Part shown: piece after piece, positions 9,234 to 17,945 of the stretch | How the letters are laid out: every line of letters starts with the position of its first letter | How positions within the stretch are numbered: the stretch's first letter is position 1 | DNA from: Psychrobacillus sp042945595 | Lineage (GTDB): Bacteria; Bacillota; Bacilli; Bacillales_A; Planococcaceae | Assembly (NCBI RefSeq): GCF_042945595.1 | Contig: NZ_CP168493.1 | Location: 2,418,001 to 2,482,000 of the forward strand | Direction of reading: 5' to 3' | DNA: 64,000 nucleotides | The notes under the pieces: model-generated | Told to the model about the DNA's origin: nothing | Seen by the model: the letters and a program-made list of their open reading frames with translations, nothing else | Databases searched by the model: none | Position numbers and translations under genes: made by a program

Positions 9234-9425
9234 ATGAGAAGAGGATATAACCCTCTTTTACTACCCGTATGGTTAAGGATAACTCGTTTTTACTGCAAAG
9301 GAATCATTATTCCTATTTGTGGATTCCAAACAATACGTGTATTAATCATACCGACAAGTTGGGATTTTCTTATACTTGCCTTTTTGTTATTGCTCTGCTT
9401 TTTGTTTTACAGGGATATAATTTGA
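9234..9425 (+). CDS. Small hydrophobic membrane protein (unknown)
   Basis: 63 residues starting MRRGYNPLLLPVWLR, with AAAGGAG seven bases before the ATG. It is a basic, aromatic-rich N-terminus followed by two hydrophobic segments (about 22-40 and 46-60), so probably a small two-pass membrane protein. It lies divergent to valS. Its last 39 bases overlap the 3' end of the SpoVID-like gene on the other strand. No family is recognised. The good ribosome site and membrane-like composition argue for a real gene; the antisense overlap argues for caution. Confidence 0.55.
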   Translation: MRRGYNPLLLPVWLRITRFYCKGIIIPICGFQTIRVLIIPTSWDFLILAFLLLLCFLFYRDII

Positions 9426-9986
9426 TGGAAATGTAAGCTTTGACATGCCATCATCTAAATTTAAAATAAATTGAAGCTCTGATTCTACTAAGATGGAACT
9501 TTCAACTTGTTCTACCTCTTTTGAAACTTTTGGATGTACATTTTGTTCTGGTTTTTGAACTGAATCCGATTTATTTTCTTTTGGTGCTTCGTATTCACAA
9601 CGAACTAACCAAGCAATTTCAATGGATGCATGTTCTGTTGTATTGGAATTGACATGTTTAACGTTCAAGGTTGGAGAACAGCCGGGTTGCACTTTATCTT
9701 TTGCTATTTCCACACTCATTGGAACAGCATATTCAAAATAACCTACTTCTCCCTGCACATCTAAATCTTCAATTTGTGTAAACTCACTCGTTGCATGATG
9801 TGCATGTTCTCCCTCTTCGAATTCAACGTGACATGTAATATGATAGATCCCTACTATTTCAATCGATTCTTCTGTTACCTTATGTTCGAATTGTGGTGTA
9901 ACTTCCACCTTTTTCACTTCTTTTGGTATTCCAAAACTTTTTGGAAAAAGAAACTGCTCTTTTTCGTCCCATACTTTCACTTCCAT
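9387..9986 (-). CDS. Short SpoVID-like spore coat morphogenesis protein
   Basis: 199 residues. The N-terminal part (about 10-130) alternates hydrophobic and polar residues in beta-strand style, with VTEESIEIVGIYHITCHVEF and FEYAVPMSVEIAKDKV. This recalls the N-terminal domain of SpoVID (IIGSLELTGEY and FPVDITIPKNKV in B. subtilis). The position between hemL and valS is also that of spoVID. A low-complexity Glu/Lys/Ser linker and a short C-terminal patch follow. There is no LysM domain, unlike full SpoVID of about 575 residues. AAGGAGG precedes the ATG. The function (docking of coat proteins on the forespore) is inferred from weak similarity plus synteny. Confidence 0.6.
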   Translation of the reverse strand: MEVKVWDEKEQFLFPKSFGIPKEVKKVEVTPQFEHKVTEESIEIVGIYHITCHVEFEEGEHAHHATSEFTQIEDLDVQGEVGYFEYAVPMSVEIAKDKVQPGCSPTLNVKHVNSNTTEHASIEIAWLVRCEYEAPKENKSDSVQKPEQNVHPKVSKEVEQVESSILVESELQFILNLDDGMSKLTFPSNYIPVKQKAEQ

Positions 9987-10037
9987 TAGTCATCCTCCTT
10001 CATATAGGACAACTTATGATTAAACTTCTTAAAATAT

Positions 10038-10068
10038 GAAAAGCCTCGCAAATAATTGCGAGGCTTTA
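10038..10068 (-). terminator. Terminator of the hem operon
   Basis: Perfect inverted repeat AAGCCTCGCA / TGCGAGGCTT with a six-base loop, located just after the hemL stop. It is followed on the minus strand by TTTTCATATTTT. It may also act on the plus strand. Confidence 0.75.
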
Positions 10069-10074
10069 TCTTCT

Positions 10075-11370
10075 TTATTTTCTTGAAAGTTTTTCAAATA
10101 CAATATGAAAAGCTTGTACCGTTTTTTCAATATGCGCTTCGGTATGAGCACTTGATAAGAACAGCCCTTCAAATTGGGAAGGTGGTAAGTATATACCTTC
10201 TTCGGCCATTAAACGGAAATATTTGGCGAATAACTCCAAATCAGATGTTTTGGCAGTTTCAAAATTAATAACATCAACATTCGTAAGGAAGAATCCAATC
10301 ATAGATCCAGCTCGATTTACCGTGTGCGGAATATTATACTTCGTAGCTGCTTCACGGAATCCTTTTTCGAGTAAATCCCCAAGTTTAATGAAATGCTCAT
10401 ATGAATCTTCGTGTAAACGAGTTAATGTTTCATATCCCGCTGTCATTGCAAGTGGATTTCCAGAAAGCGTTCCAGCTTGATAGACAGGACCACTTGGAGC
10501 AATCATTTCCATGATTTCACGTTTACCACCGAAAGCGCCTACCGGAAGACCACCGCCAATTACTTTCCCTAGACATGTTAAGTCTGGTGAAATGCCAAAG
10601 TAACCTTGCGCACAATTGTAACCAACACGGAATCCTGTCATAACTTCATCAAAAATTAAAACAGTTCCATACTGTTCCGTTAATTCACGAAGACCTTCTA
10701 AAAATCCTTCTACCGGTGGAACGACACCCATATTCCCTGCAACTGGTTCAACAATGACAACTGCTAAATCATCTCCAAAGTTTTCGAATACGTGACGTAC
10801 ACTTTCTAAATCATTATAAGGCACCGCAATCGTATTTTTTGCGATGGATTCTGGAACTCCAGGACTGTCTGGTAAACCTAATGTAGCAACACCAGAACCA
10901 GCTTTAATCAGCAAGCTATCTCCATGGCCATGATAACTACCTTCAAATTTCAATATTTTATTTTTCCCTGTATAACCACGCGCTAAGCGAAGTGCACTCA
11001 TTGTTGCTTCCGTTCCAGAAGAAACCATACGCACCATTTCAATAGATGGAACACGTTCCATCACGAGTTTTGCAAGTTTGTTCTCAATCAATGTAGAAGC
11101 ACCAAAACTTGTACCCGTTTCTGCGACTTGTTGAATTGCTTTCACGACATTCGGCTCTGTATGACCTAAAATAAGAGGTCCCCAAGATAGAACATAATCG
11201 ATATACTCATTGCCATCGATATCTGTAAGAATAGCTCCTTTTCCACTTTCCATGAAAATCGGATCCATATCCACAGATTTAAATGCACGAACAGGACTGT
11301 TTACCCCGCCTGGCATTAATTCTTTCGCTTCTGTAAACGCTTGCTTTGATAATTCGTATGATTTAATCAT
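10075..11370 (-). CDS. hemL: Glutamate-1-semialdehyde 2,1-aminomutase HemL
   Basis: PLP enzyme that turns glutamate-1-semialdehyde into 5-aminolevulinate, the last step of the C5 route started by HemA. 431 residues from the ATG at 11370, chosen because GGAGGAG lies five bases upstream; an in-frame GTG 18 bases earlier lacks such a site. The PLP lysine is in CLGKVIGGGLPVGAFGG near residue 266, and the class III aminotransferase motif VIFDEVMTGFR is intact. The start overlaps the hemB stop by one base (TAATG), so it is coupled as the last gene of hemAXCDBL. Confidence 0.97.
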   Translation of the reverse strand: MIKSYELSKQAFTEAKELMPGGVNSPVRAFKSVDMDPIFMESGKGAILTDIDGNEYIDYVLSWGPLILGHTEPNVVKAIQQVAETGTSFGASTLIENKLAKLVMERVPSIEMVRMVSSGTEATMSALRLARGYTGKNKILKFEGSYHGHGDSLLIKAGSGVATLGLPDSPGVPESIAKNTIAVPYNDLESVRHVFENFGDDLAVVIVEPVAGNMGVVPPVEGFLEGLRELTEQYGTVLIFDEVMTGFRVGYNCAQGYFGISPDLTCLGKVIGGGLPVGAFGGKREIMEMIAPSGPVYQAGTLSGNPLAMTAGYETLTRLHEDSYEHFIKLGDLLEKGFREAATKYNIPHTVNRAGSMIGFFLTNVDVINFETAKTSDLELFAKYFRLMAEEGIYLPPSQFEGLFLSSAHTEAHIEKTVQAFHIVFEKLSRK

Positions 11371-12353
11371 TATTTCTCCTCCAACCATCGTGCAACATCT
11401 TTTGCATGATACGTCAAAATGATATCTGCTCCCGCTCGTTTCATCCCTGTTAAAGATTCTAGAACGATTTCTTTTTCATTAATCCATCCGTTTGCTGCAG
11501 CAGCTTTGACCATTGCATATTCACCACTTACATTATAAGCTACTATTGGTGTATCAAAGTTATTTTTCACATCACGAATGATATCTAAGTATGCTAGGGC
11601 TGGTTTCACGATTAAGAAATCTGCTCCTTCCTCCACATCGGATGAAGCTTCACGAATTGCTTCCACTCGGTTAGCGTAATCCATTTGATATGTTTTACGA
11701 TCCCCAAATTTAGGTGCTCCGTCTGCAGCATCACGGAATGGACCGTAATAAGCCGAAGCATATTTCACAGCATACGACATAATCGGCACATCTGCGAAAC
11801 CTGCTTCATCTAAACCATGACGAATTGCAGCCACAAATCCATCCATCATATTGGAAGGTGCAATAATATCTGCTCCTGCTTGTGCTTGACTAACAGCTGT
11901 TTTCACTAATAAATCAAGGGATGGATCATTTAATATTTGTTCACTGGCATCTACTACTCCACAATGTCCATGATCTGTGTATTCACATAAACAAGTATCC
12001 GCGATGACAACTAACCCAGGATGGCGTTTTTTTATGAACCTTGTTGCTTCTTGAACGATTCCATGGTCATGGAAAGCTTGCGTTCCAACTGCATCCTTTT
12101 CTAACGGAAGACCAAATAGAATAACAGATGGAATACCTAAGCCAACTACTTCATCTACTTCTTCCCCTAAACGATCTAAAGAAAATTGAAAAACACCTGG
12201 CATGGAAGCCACTTCATTTTTAATATTTTTTCCTTCTGCAACAAAGATTGGGTAGATTAGATCTTCTTTATGTAAATATGTTTCTTTTACCATTGCTCGT
12301 ATACCCGCTGTTTTTCTTAATCGACGATGACGTTGAAATAATAATTCTGTCAT
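11370..12353 (-). CDS. hemB: Delta-aminolevulinic acid dehydratase HemB (porphobilinogen synthase)
   Basis: Condenses two 5-aminolevulinate molecules to porphobilinogen. 327 residues from the ATG used here, close to the B. subtilis length. The Schiff-base lysine is in FLIVKPALAYLD near residue 248, with a second lysine in LVKTAVSQAQAGAD. The zinc-type cysteines are in CLCEYTDHGHCG. An upstream in-frame GTG extension has no ribosome site; GGAAGAGG precedes the chosen ATG. It overlaps hemD by ATGA and hemL by one base. Confidence 0.97.
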   Translation of the reverse strand: MTELLFQRHRRLRKTAGIRAMVKETYLHKEDLIYPIFVAEGKNIKNEVASMPGVFQFSLDRLGEEVDEVVGLGIPSVILFGLPLEKDAVGTQAFHDHGIVQEATRFIKKRHPGLVVIADTCLCEYTDHGHCGVVDASEQILNDPSLDLLVKTAVSQAQAGADIIAPSNMMDGFVAAIRHGLDEAGFADVPIMSYAVKYASAYYGPFRDAADGAPKFGDRKTYQMDYANRVEAIREASSDVEEGADFLIVKPALAYLDIIRDVKNNFDTPIVAYNVSGEYAMVKAAAANGWINEKEIVLESLTGMKRAGADIILTYHAKDVARWLEEK

Positions 12354-13111
12354 AATCCTCTTCCTTTCCACTCCGCTAATGCATGGATTATTTCTGTTAA
12401 TATATAAGTTTTAGGCATTACATGTACTGCAACACCTAATGATTCTAAGTATTCTTTTGTAATATGACCGATTGCACAAATTGTGAATGCTTCGTACCCA
12501 GTTCTATCCCCAATTTGTTGATGAAAAACATTTACTGTAGATGGACTTGTAAAGATAATGGAGCAATTTTCTTCGCTTTCTATTAATTCAATCACTTGTC
12601 CTATATTCTCTTCCACTTCTACTGTTTCATAAATGATCCATTCATCTACATGATTGACTAAACCTTTTGTAATCGTATCTTTGGCTAAACTTCCTTTAAA
12701 AAACATACATGTTTCATTCGAAGAAGAAATGGCAGGAAATTCTTGCACAAATACATCTGCACTAAAAATAGATGGCGTAAAAGTTACGTTTAACCCTATT
12801 TTCTGGACAGCATTTGCCGTTTTCGAACCAACCACTGCAATTTTCGCTTGAAACATGAAAGGTTCTAGACCATACTTTATCATTTTCGAATGAAAAGCAT
12901 CTACACTGCTTTGGCTTGTGAAGATTAACCAGTCATAAGCTTTGCATTCAAACAATTGCTCCTCATCCGTTTTAGAAACAATTTCTTGTGTTTCAATGAG
13001 CGGCGCAACGATAGGATTTCCTCCAAAATGAAGGGTAAGATCCACGGCTTCCGAAGATCTTAAAATTCCTGTAAATATAACGTTCTCACCTAATAAAGGC
13101 TTGTTAAACAT
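12350..13111 (-). CDS. hemD: Uroporphyrinogen-III synthase HemD
   Basis: Closes and inverts ring D of hydroxymethylbilane to give uroporphyrinogen III. 253 residues, the normal length for this poorly conserved family. Recognisable features are the two-lobed repeat pattern, DWLIFTSQSSVDAF at about 60-73, and IIFTSPSTVNVF in the second lobe. Assignment rests on these and on its place between hemC and hemB. It overlaps hemC by eight bases and hemB by four (ATGA). Confidence 0.92.
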   Translation of the reverse strand: MFNKPLLGENVIFTGILRSSEAVDLTLHFGGNPIVAPLIETQEIVSKTDEEQLFECKAYDWLIFTSQSSVDAFHSKMIKYGLEPFMFQAKIAVVGSKTANAVQKIGLNVTFTPSIFSADVFVQEFPAISSSNETCMFFKGSLAKDTITKGLVNHVDEWIIYETVEVEENIGQVIELIESEENCSIIFTSPSTVNVFHQQIGDRTGYEAFTICAIGHITKEYLESLGVAVHVMPKTYILTEIIHALAEWKGRGL

Positions 13112-14033
13112 TTAAATCTGCCTTCACTTTTTGAATTAGGTCATATGCTCCTTGCTCTGTTACTAAACGCGCCACTTCTTTACCAGCCGTTTCTGCGTCT
13201 TTACTCGTCACTACTTCTTTAAACACAACAGATGCGTCAGGTGCTGCAACCAAACCAGTCATGGTAATTTCATCGCCATTAATCACTGCATGTCCTGCAA
13301 TCGGTACCTGGCATCCGCCGTCCATCGCAGCTAAAAATGCACGCTCTGCATGAATAGCATTCCACGTATCTTCATCTGATAGTTTTCTAAGCTCCGCAAG
13401 TAATTCTGCATCTTCTTCACGACATTCAATTGCAAGCGCACCTTGTCCTACTGCTGGAACACAATCTTCAATGGATAGATACTCCGTCACTACTTCATCA
13501 CTCCAACCAAGGCGTTTTAGACCTGCTGCTGCTAGAATAATGGCATCATACTCACCGTCTTGAAGCTTTTGGAGTCTCGTATCTACATTTCCTCTTATCC
13601 ATTTAATCTCGATATCTGGACGTAATAATAAGAGCTGTGCACTTCGTCTCAAGCTACTTGTCCCAATAATCGCACCTTTTGGGAGATCAGCAAATTTTAC
13701 ATGTCCTTTTGAGATAAAAGCATCACGTTCATCCACACGTTTAGGTGTACAACCCATTACAAGGCCTAGAGGTAATACGGAAGGCATATCTTTCATACTA
13801 TGTACAGCAAAATCAATTTCATTGTCATAAAGTGCTTGTTCAATTTCTTTTACAAAAAGACCTTTGCCTCCAACTTTCGATAAGGTCACATCTAAAATTT
13901 GATCGCCTTTTGTTATGATTTCTTTTACTTCGAATTCAAAAGGTGCACCAATATCTTTCATTTGCTGAATAAACCAATTTGTTTGTGTTAAAGCTAATTT
14001 ACTTCTTCTAGAACCAACAATAATTTTACGCAT
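13104..14033 (-). CDS. hemC: Porphobilinogen deaminase HemC (hydroxymethylbilane synthase)
   Basis: Polymerises four porphobilinogens on a covalently bound dipyrromethane cofactor. 309 residues. IIVGSRRSKLALTQT opens the protein, VHSMKDMPS carries an active-site loop, and GTSSLRRSAQL is the substrate-binding arginine motif. The cofactor cysteine is in MDGGCQVPIAGHA near residue 241. Third gene of the haem operon, just downstream of hemX. Confidence 0.97.
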   Translation of the reverse strand: MRKIIVGSRRSKLALTQTNWFIQQMKDIGAPFEFEVKEIITKGDQILDVTLSKVGGKGLFVKEIEQALYDNEIDFAVHSMKDMPSVLPLGLVMGCTPKRVDERDAFISKGHVKFADLPKGAIIGTSSLRRSAQLLLLRPDIEIKWIRGNVDTRLQKLQDGEYDAIILAAAGLKRLGWSDEVVTEYLSIEDCVPAVGQGALAIECREEDAELLAELRKLSDEDTWNAIHAERAFLAAMDGGCQVPIAGHAVINGDEITMTGLVAAPDASVVFKEVVTSKDAETAGKEVARLVTEQGAYDLIQKVKADLNV

Positions 14034-14052
14034 TATTTCTCTACCTTTCTTA

Positions 14053-14880
14053 TTACCAAAGATGAAATTGGGATAATGGACTAATCAATAAAAAATTAAT
14101 CAATACAAATAAAAATGCATATATGTGAATCCATGCATAATTCGTTCCTTTAAATCTTGCTTGTTTTCTTAAAAGAAGAACTACAATATAAATAATTAAT
14201 AATACTAAGGAACTAACGATTTTAAAATCAAAAATAGAAAAAACACTTAATGATACATATGCCCATTGTAACCCAAGGACCAAACTTACAAACAATAGTG
14301 GAATCCCCACTAATATTGCTAAGGTCATTCCAGTTTCTGCTTGTGTCAAGGAAGGTAATCGAGAAAATTGTTTAGACCATTTTTTCTTTTTGAGCACTCG
14401 ATACAAAATTAAATATAACGATGAAAAAACAAACGAAAGAGAAAATGCTGCATACGCTAACATCGCAAATATAATATGAATAACTAATAATTCAGATCGT
14501 AGGCCATCTCCAACTGCTGTTTGTTCTAATTGATTTGGCGCAAATGTATGTATGGTCATAAAAATAAATCCAATAATATTTAAAAAGAACGCTGGCAAAT
14601 CAAGTCGGAAAAATAATTGCAATATAATGGAAAGTGTAATAATTAGCCATGCATAAAAATAAATTCCTTCAAATAGCGATAAAATTGGAAATCTTTTTGT
14701 TTCTATAATATACATAACTAAAAAAATCGTTTGCAACACCGACACAGTGGAAAGCAACCAAACTGCTATACGATGTGCACTACGTTCTTTATTTAGATAA
14801 TCAACAAAATAAAAAACAAGGCTAACGGATTGTAGAATGACCATTATCTCGTGTAGCCTTGTCATCGCAAGATCAGTCAT
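14053..14880 (-). CDS. hemX: HemX, membrane protein of the haem operon
   Basis: 275 residues with about eight membrane segments, of the cytochrome c assembly (CcmC/CcsA-like) type. Its conserved core lies near ELLVIHIIFAMLAYAAFSLSFVFS. In B. subtilis HemX lowers the level of glutamyl-tRNA reductase; here that role is assumed from family and position. The start at 14880 has AAAGGAG seven bases upstream and gives an N-terminus like the B. subtilis protein. The longer in-frame version of 13 extra residues has no ribosome site. Confidence 0.92.
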   Translation of the reverse strand: MTDLAMTRLHEIMVILQSVSLVFYFVDYLNKERSAHRIAVWLLSTVSVLQTIFLVMYIIETKRFPILSLFEGIYFYAWLIITLSIILQLFFRLDLPAFFLNIIGFIFMTIHTFAPNQLEQTAVGDGLRSELLVIHIIFAMLAYAAFSLSFVFSSLYLILYRVLKKKKWSKQFSRLPSLTQAETGMTLAILVGIPLLFVSLVLGLQWAYVSLSVFSIFDFKIVSSLVLLIIYIVVLLLRKQARFKGTNYAWIHIYAFLFVLINFLLISPLSQFHLW

Positions 14881-14979
14881 AATAAGCTCCTTTATATTAT
14901 TAAAATCCGAAGCTCCCATATCTTCCCACTTCAGGGAAAAGCACTGAGCAGTAAATAGTAAGATAATACTTTTTAATAT

Positions 14980-15034
14980 GTAAAAAGACGTTTTCTATAT
15001 CCATTATGACACATACAGATACAAAAACGCCTCC
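14980..15034 (-). terminator. Hairpin between hemA and hemX, possible partial terminator
   Basis: On the minus strand AGGCGTTTT and AAAACGTCT can pair (one G-U) with an extra TATC/GATA helix inside. TTTTTAC follows. It sits between two genes thought to be cotranscribed, so it may set the hemA to hemXCDBL ratio. Pairing was done by eye. Confidence 0.45.
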
Positions 15035-15045
15035 TTTTTACTTCA

Positions 15046-16410
15046 CTAATAGGATAATTCTTCTTTCAATTTTTGGGATGCCAATAAAGTTTGTTTTAAA
15101 TTAACTTTTTCTCTTTCGGCTTGTATCAAAATCTCTTTTTGTACATCTTCTTCTATCCCAAAAATTTGTTGAAACAATTGAAGTTGTTGCACTGACTCTT
15201 TGGCCGTCGATAATTCTTTTACTTGTAGAATTGGTTCTTTTAACAGTTGATTAATAATAGATTTTGTATGTTTATTTAAAACTTTACGTTCTCGATCGGT
15301 TAAGTTTGGCATTTTATTATCAATAGAAGCCATTGTCTCTTCTTGAATACGATTTGCTTTTTGTCTAAGCGCAGAAATTATTGGCACAACTCCTAATGTT
15401 GTTACCCAATCATTAAATTGCTTTATCTCGGTTTGTATCAATGTCTTAATTTCAGCAGCTGCTCGTTCCCGTTCTGCTAAATTCGCGTCTACAATCCCTT
15501 GTAAATCATCAATATCGTATAGAAATACATTCGCTAAATCCCCGATACGAGGATCTAAATCTCTAGGTACTGCTATATCTATCATAAATAAAGATTTGCC
15601 TTTACGAAGACGTTCAACAAACTGCATTAATTCATAGTCAATAACGTACTCTGTTGCACCTGTTGAACTTATTAATATATCCGCCTCTAACAACGCACAT
15701 TGGAGCTCGTCCATCGGTTTTGCAGTACCATCAAATTTAGATGCTAATACTTCCGCTTTCTCAAATGTCCGGTTAATAACCGTTACTTTGCCCGCTCCAC
15801 TACCATGAAGATTTTGAATAGCAAGCTCTCCCATTTTTCCAGCACCGATAATAACAATATGTTTATTGTTCAATGAACCAAAGATTTTCTTTCCAAGTTC
15901 TACTGCTGCATAAGATACAGATACTGCATTTTCGCCAATAGAAGTTTCTGCATGAGCACGTTTAGCAAATGTTACAGCTTGTTTAAATAACTGATTGAAA
16001 ATAGTTCCGGTCGTCCCGTATTCTTGTCCATCTAAAAAGCTTTTCTTCACTTGTCCTAATATTTGTGTTTCGCCAAGAACCATCGAATCAATACCAGCTA
16101 TAACTTGGAATAAGTGATTATTTGCTTGATCATCCTCATGAATAAATAAATAACGAGATATGTCTTCTAAAGGGACATCAAACCAGTTAGCTAAAAATTG
16201 CTTCACATAGTATTTTCCTGTATGCAATTGGTCTACGGTCGCATAAATTTCCGTGCGATTACAAGTAGAGACAATGACATTTTCTAATATGCTTTTTTGA
16301 TCCTGCAATGCTTGCATGGCATTCGGAAGCTCTGTTTCAACAAAAGAAAGCTTTTCTCGAATTTCCACGGGAGCAGTGCGGTAATTGACACCTACCACGA
16401 TTGTATGCAT
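15046..16410 (-). CDS. hemA: Glutamyl-tRNA reductase HemA
   Basis: NADPH-dependent enzyme that reduces the glutamate on tRNA-Glu to glutamate-1-semialdehyde, the committed step of haem synthesis. 454 residues. The catalytic cysteine is Cys50 in VSTCNRTEIYA. The family signature VLGETQILGQVKKSF, the NADPH-binding loop IIGAGKMGELA and a C-terminal helical dimerisation domain are all present. First gene of hemAXCDBL, with an extended -10 promoter upstream. Confidence 0.97.
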   Translation of the reverse strand: MHTIVVGVNYRTAPVEIREKLSFVETELPNAMQALQDQKSILENVIVSTCNRTEIYATVDQLHTGKYYVKQFLANWFDVPLEDISRYLFIHEDDQANNHLFQVIAGIDSMVLGETQILGQVKKSFLDGQEYGTTGTIFNQLFKQAVTFAKRAHAETSIGENAVSVSYAAVELGKKIFGSLNNKHIVIIGAGKMGELAIQNLHGSGAGKVTVINRTFEKAEVLASKFDGTAKPMDELQCALLEADILISSTGATEYVIDYELMQFVERLRKGKSLFMIDIAVPRDLDPRIGDLANVFLYDIDDLQGIVDANLAERERAAAEIKTLIQTEIKQFNDWVTTLGVVPIISALRQKANRIQEETMASIDNKMPNLTDRERKVLNKHTKSIINQLLKEPILQVKELSTAKESVQQLQLFQQIFGIEEDVQKEILIQAEREKVNLKQTLLASQKLKEELSY

Positions 16411-16449
16411 GGGATCATGTCACCCTTTCACGTTCATTTCATTAATCCA

Positions 16450-16458
16450 ATTATACCA
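16450..16458 (-). promoter_or_regulatory. Probable sigma-A extended -10 promoter of hemA
   Basis: On the minus strand TGGTATAAT (TGnTATAAT) lies 40 bases before the hemA start codon. No clear -35 is seen at 16-18 bases, which is tolerated with an extended -10. Confidence 0.45.
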
Positions 16459-16627
16459 TAGCGTTTTCACATGATTTGAAACAATTGTGAACAAGCTATG
16501 AAATTAACGTCCCTAGATTAGAATGATTACAAAATAATTTTATCAAACTTGCTGTATCATTTCAAGGGATCTGTCTACATTTACAAAAGGCGCATTATTC
16601 TAAATAGTGCGTACTAATCAGATGCCG

Positions 16628-16757
16628 CTTGGATTTCCGCTGCAGGGCGGACGCTTTCCGCGGGGTGAGCGATGAGCCATTACCGCCGCATTTGCGTCGT
16701 TTGTAATGGCTCATCTGTCTCCCTGATACCGCTGGAGTCGCCACCTGCCGCTCCAAT
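16628..16757 (-). repeat. GC-rich palindromic repeat module, solitary copy
   Basis: Reads on the minus strand in the orientation of the GC-rich blocks near 50.9 and 57.2 kb: GGTGGCGACTCCAG at one end and GCGGAAAGCGTCC at the other. A perfect 13-bp inverted repeat (GATGAGCCATTAC / GTAATGGCTCATC) at 16671-16715 forms its centre. Much higher G+C than the surrounding intergenic sequence. Confidence 0.75.
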
Positions 16758-16994
16758 CCAATGAAGTTTGCTAGCTAATCAGCGCGATTACCCTACCATA
16801 TTATGGCAGATGTTCAACGTTGTAATAGTGCACCATTAATAGGCGCATCTCATGCCAAGTAATGGCTTTACTAAGAGATGTTTGTCGCGCTCGGAATAGG
16901 TTTTATCACTTTCAATGGGTAGTATGTCGCGTTCAAAACCTGTTATGTTTCATTCATCCATTTATTGGATTTTTTTAGAAAATGAGGATACTTA

Positions 16995-17100
16995 TTGCCG
17001 GAGCGCGTCGGGCCGCATGAGCCGAAGGATGAGACCCACTCGGGCGCAGCACGAGTTGGCTCATGCAAGGTGCGGCAAGCGCGGAGGCATACTGCGCACT
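16995..17100. repeat. Second GC-rich hairpin block in the hemA-engB gap
   Basis: Nested inverted repeats: TTGCCG / CGGCAA outside and GCATGAGCC / GGCTCATGC inside, around a GC-rich loop. Unrelated in detail to the block at 16.6 kb but similar in composition. No coding signal is seen. The rest of the 950-bp gap between hemA and engB is AT-rich with no gene that I can support. Confidence 0.55.
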
Positions 17101-17170
17101 ATTTCTATAATATAATTTGTTAGTTAACTCAGTTAATTCACATATGTTATCGGGAATAATTAGCTAATCA

Positions 17171-17262
17171 ACAGAAGTGTATTAAAGACTCACTATTAGA
17201 AAGCACTTCTAGTCGTTTTGAATACTGTATTCCTTGTATACAAATTTCATATTACTTTTTTA
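17171..17262 (+). repeat. Fragment resembling the linker of the long composite repeat
   Basis: The stretch with AGCACTTCTAGTCGTTTTG, AATACTGTATTCC and ATTTCATATTACTTT matches in order the AT-rich linker of the composite repeats at 50.77-50.82 and 57.07-57.12 kb. About 70-80 bases are recognisable by eye. Confidence 0.5.
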
Positions 17263-17269
17263 TATTTCA

Positions 17270-17328
17270 AAAAAAACTGATCATTTATAGGCTATTATTC
17301 CCTAAATGATCAGTTATAATCTTTTTTT
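17270..17328 (-). terminator. Bidirectional terminator after engB
   Basis: Inverted repeat AACTGATCATTTATAGG / CCTAAATGATCAGTT with T-runs on both sides. On the minus strand it ends the lonA-engB transcript. Confidence 0.75.
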
Positions 17329-17359
17329 ATTTATGATAACCATTTTCAGCAATCTAAAA

Positions 17360-17941
17360 TTACATTCTACGCTCAATTTCTGCCCATGCTGCGTCAAATC
17401 CAAGTCCTGTTTCAGATGAGAAAACAATTAAAGGATCATTCTTATCCATTTGCAGTTCATCTTTCACCATTTTCTTGTGTTTATCCCATTTACCTTTTGG
17501 GATTTTATCTGCTTTGGTAGAAATAACAATACACGGGATATTATAATGCTTCAAAAAGTCATACATCATGCAATCATCTGCACTAGGTGGATGTCTTAAA
17601 TCGACAATCAATAAAACTGCCTTTAAAATAGCCCGAGATGTGAAATACGTTTCAATCATTTTCCCCCATGCAGCGCGTTCGGTTTTAGAAACTTTCGCAT
17701 ATCCATAACCAGGTACATCTACAAAGAGCAAATCTTCTTCTAGTTTATAAAAATTTAATGTTTGTGTTTTCCCAGGCTTTGACGAAATACGGGCCATGCT
17801 TTTTCGACCAATCATTTTATTAATGAAAGATGACTTTCCAACATTCGATCTTCCTGCTAGGGCAAATTCCGGTAAATCTCCCTCTGGATATTGAGCTGGC
17901 CTTACAGCACTTATTAATAGTTCTACATTATTTACTTTCAT
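17360..17941 (-). CDS. engB: Ribosome-biogenesis GTPase EngB (YsxC/YihA)
   Basis: TrmE-Era-type GTPase needed for assembly of the 50S subunit. 193 residues. G1 is GRSNVGKSS at 30-38, G3 is DVPGYG, and G4 is STKAD near 140. It follows lonA by four bases, so the two form one transcript, as in B. subtilis. Confidence 0.96.
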   Translation of the reverse strand: MKVNNVELLISAVRPAQYPEGDLPEFALAGRSNVGKSSFINKMIGRKSMARISSKPGKTQTLNFYKLEEDLLFVDVPGYGYAKVSKTERAAWGKMIETYFTSRAILKAVLLIVDLRHPPSADDCMMYDFLKHYNIPCIVISTKADKIPKGKWDKHKKMVKDELQMDKNDPLIVFSSETGLGFDAAWAEIERRM

Positions 17942-17945
17942 GCTT

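Noticed and set aside
11371..11388. Longer N-terminus of HemL
   Set aside because: The extension runs into hemB and the ribosome site GGAGGAG lies inside it; the ATG at 11370 fits the family.
12354..12371. Longer N-terminus of HemB from a GTG
   Set aside because: The ATG at 12353 overlaps the hemD stop as ATGA, has a ribosome site and gives the family N-terminus.
16915..17115. A 66-codon plus-strand frame in the hemA-engB gap
   Set aside because: It lies across hairpin repeats, has no family resemblance and no convincing ribosome site.
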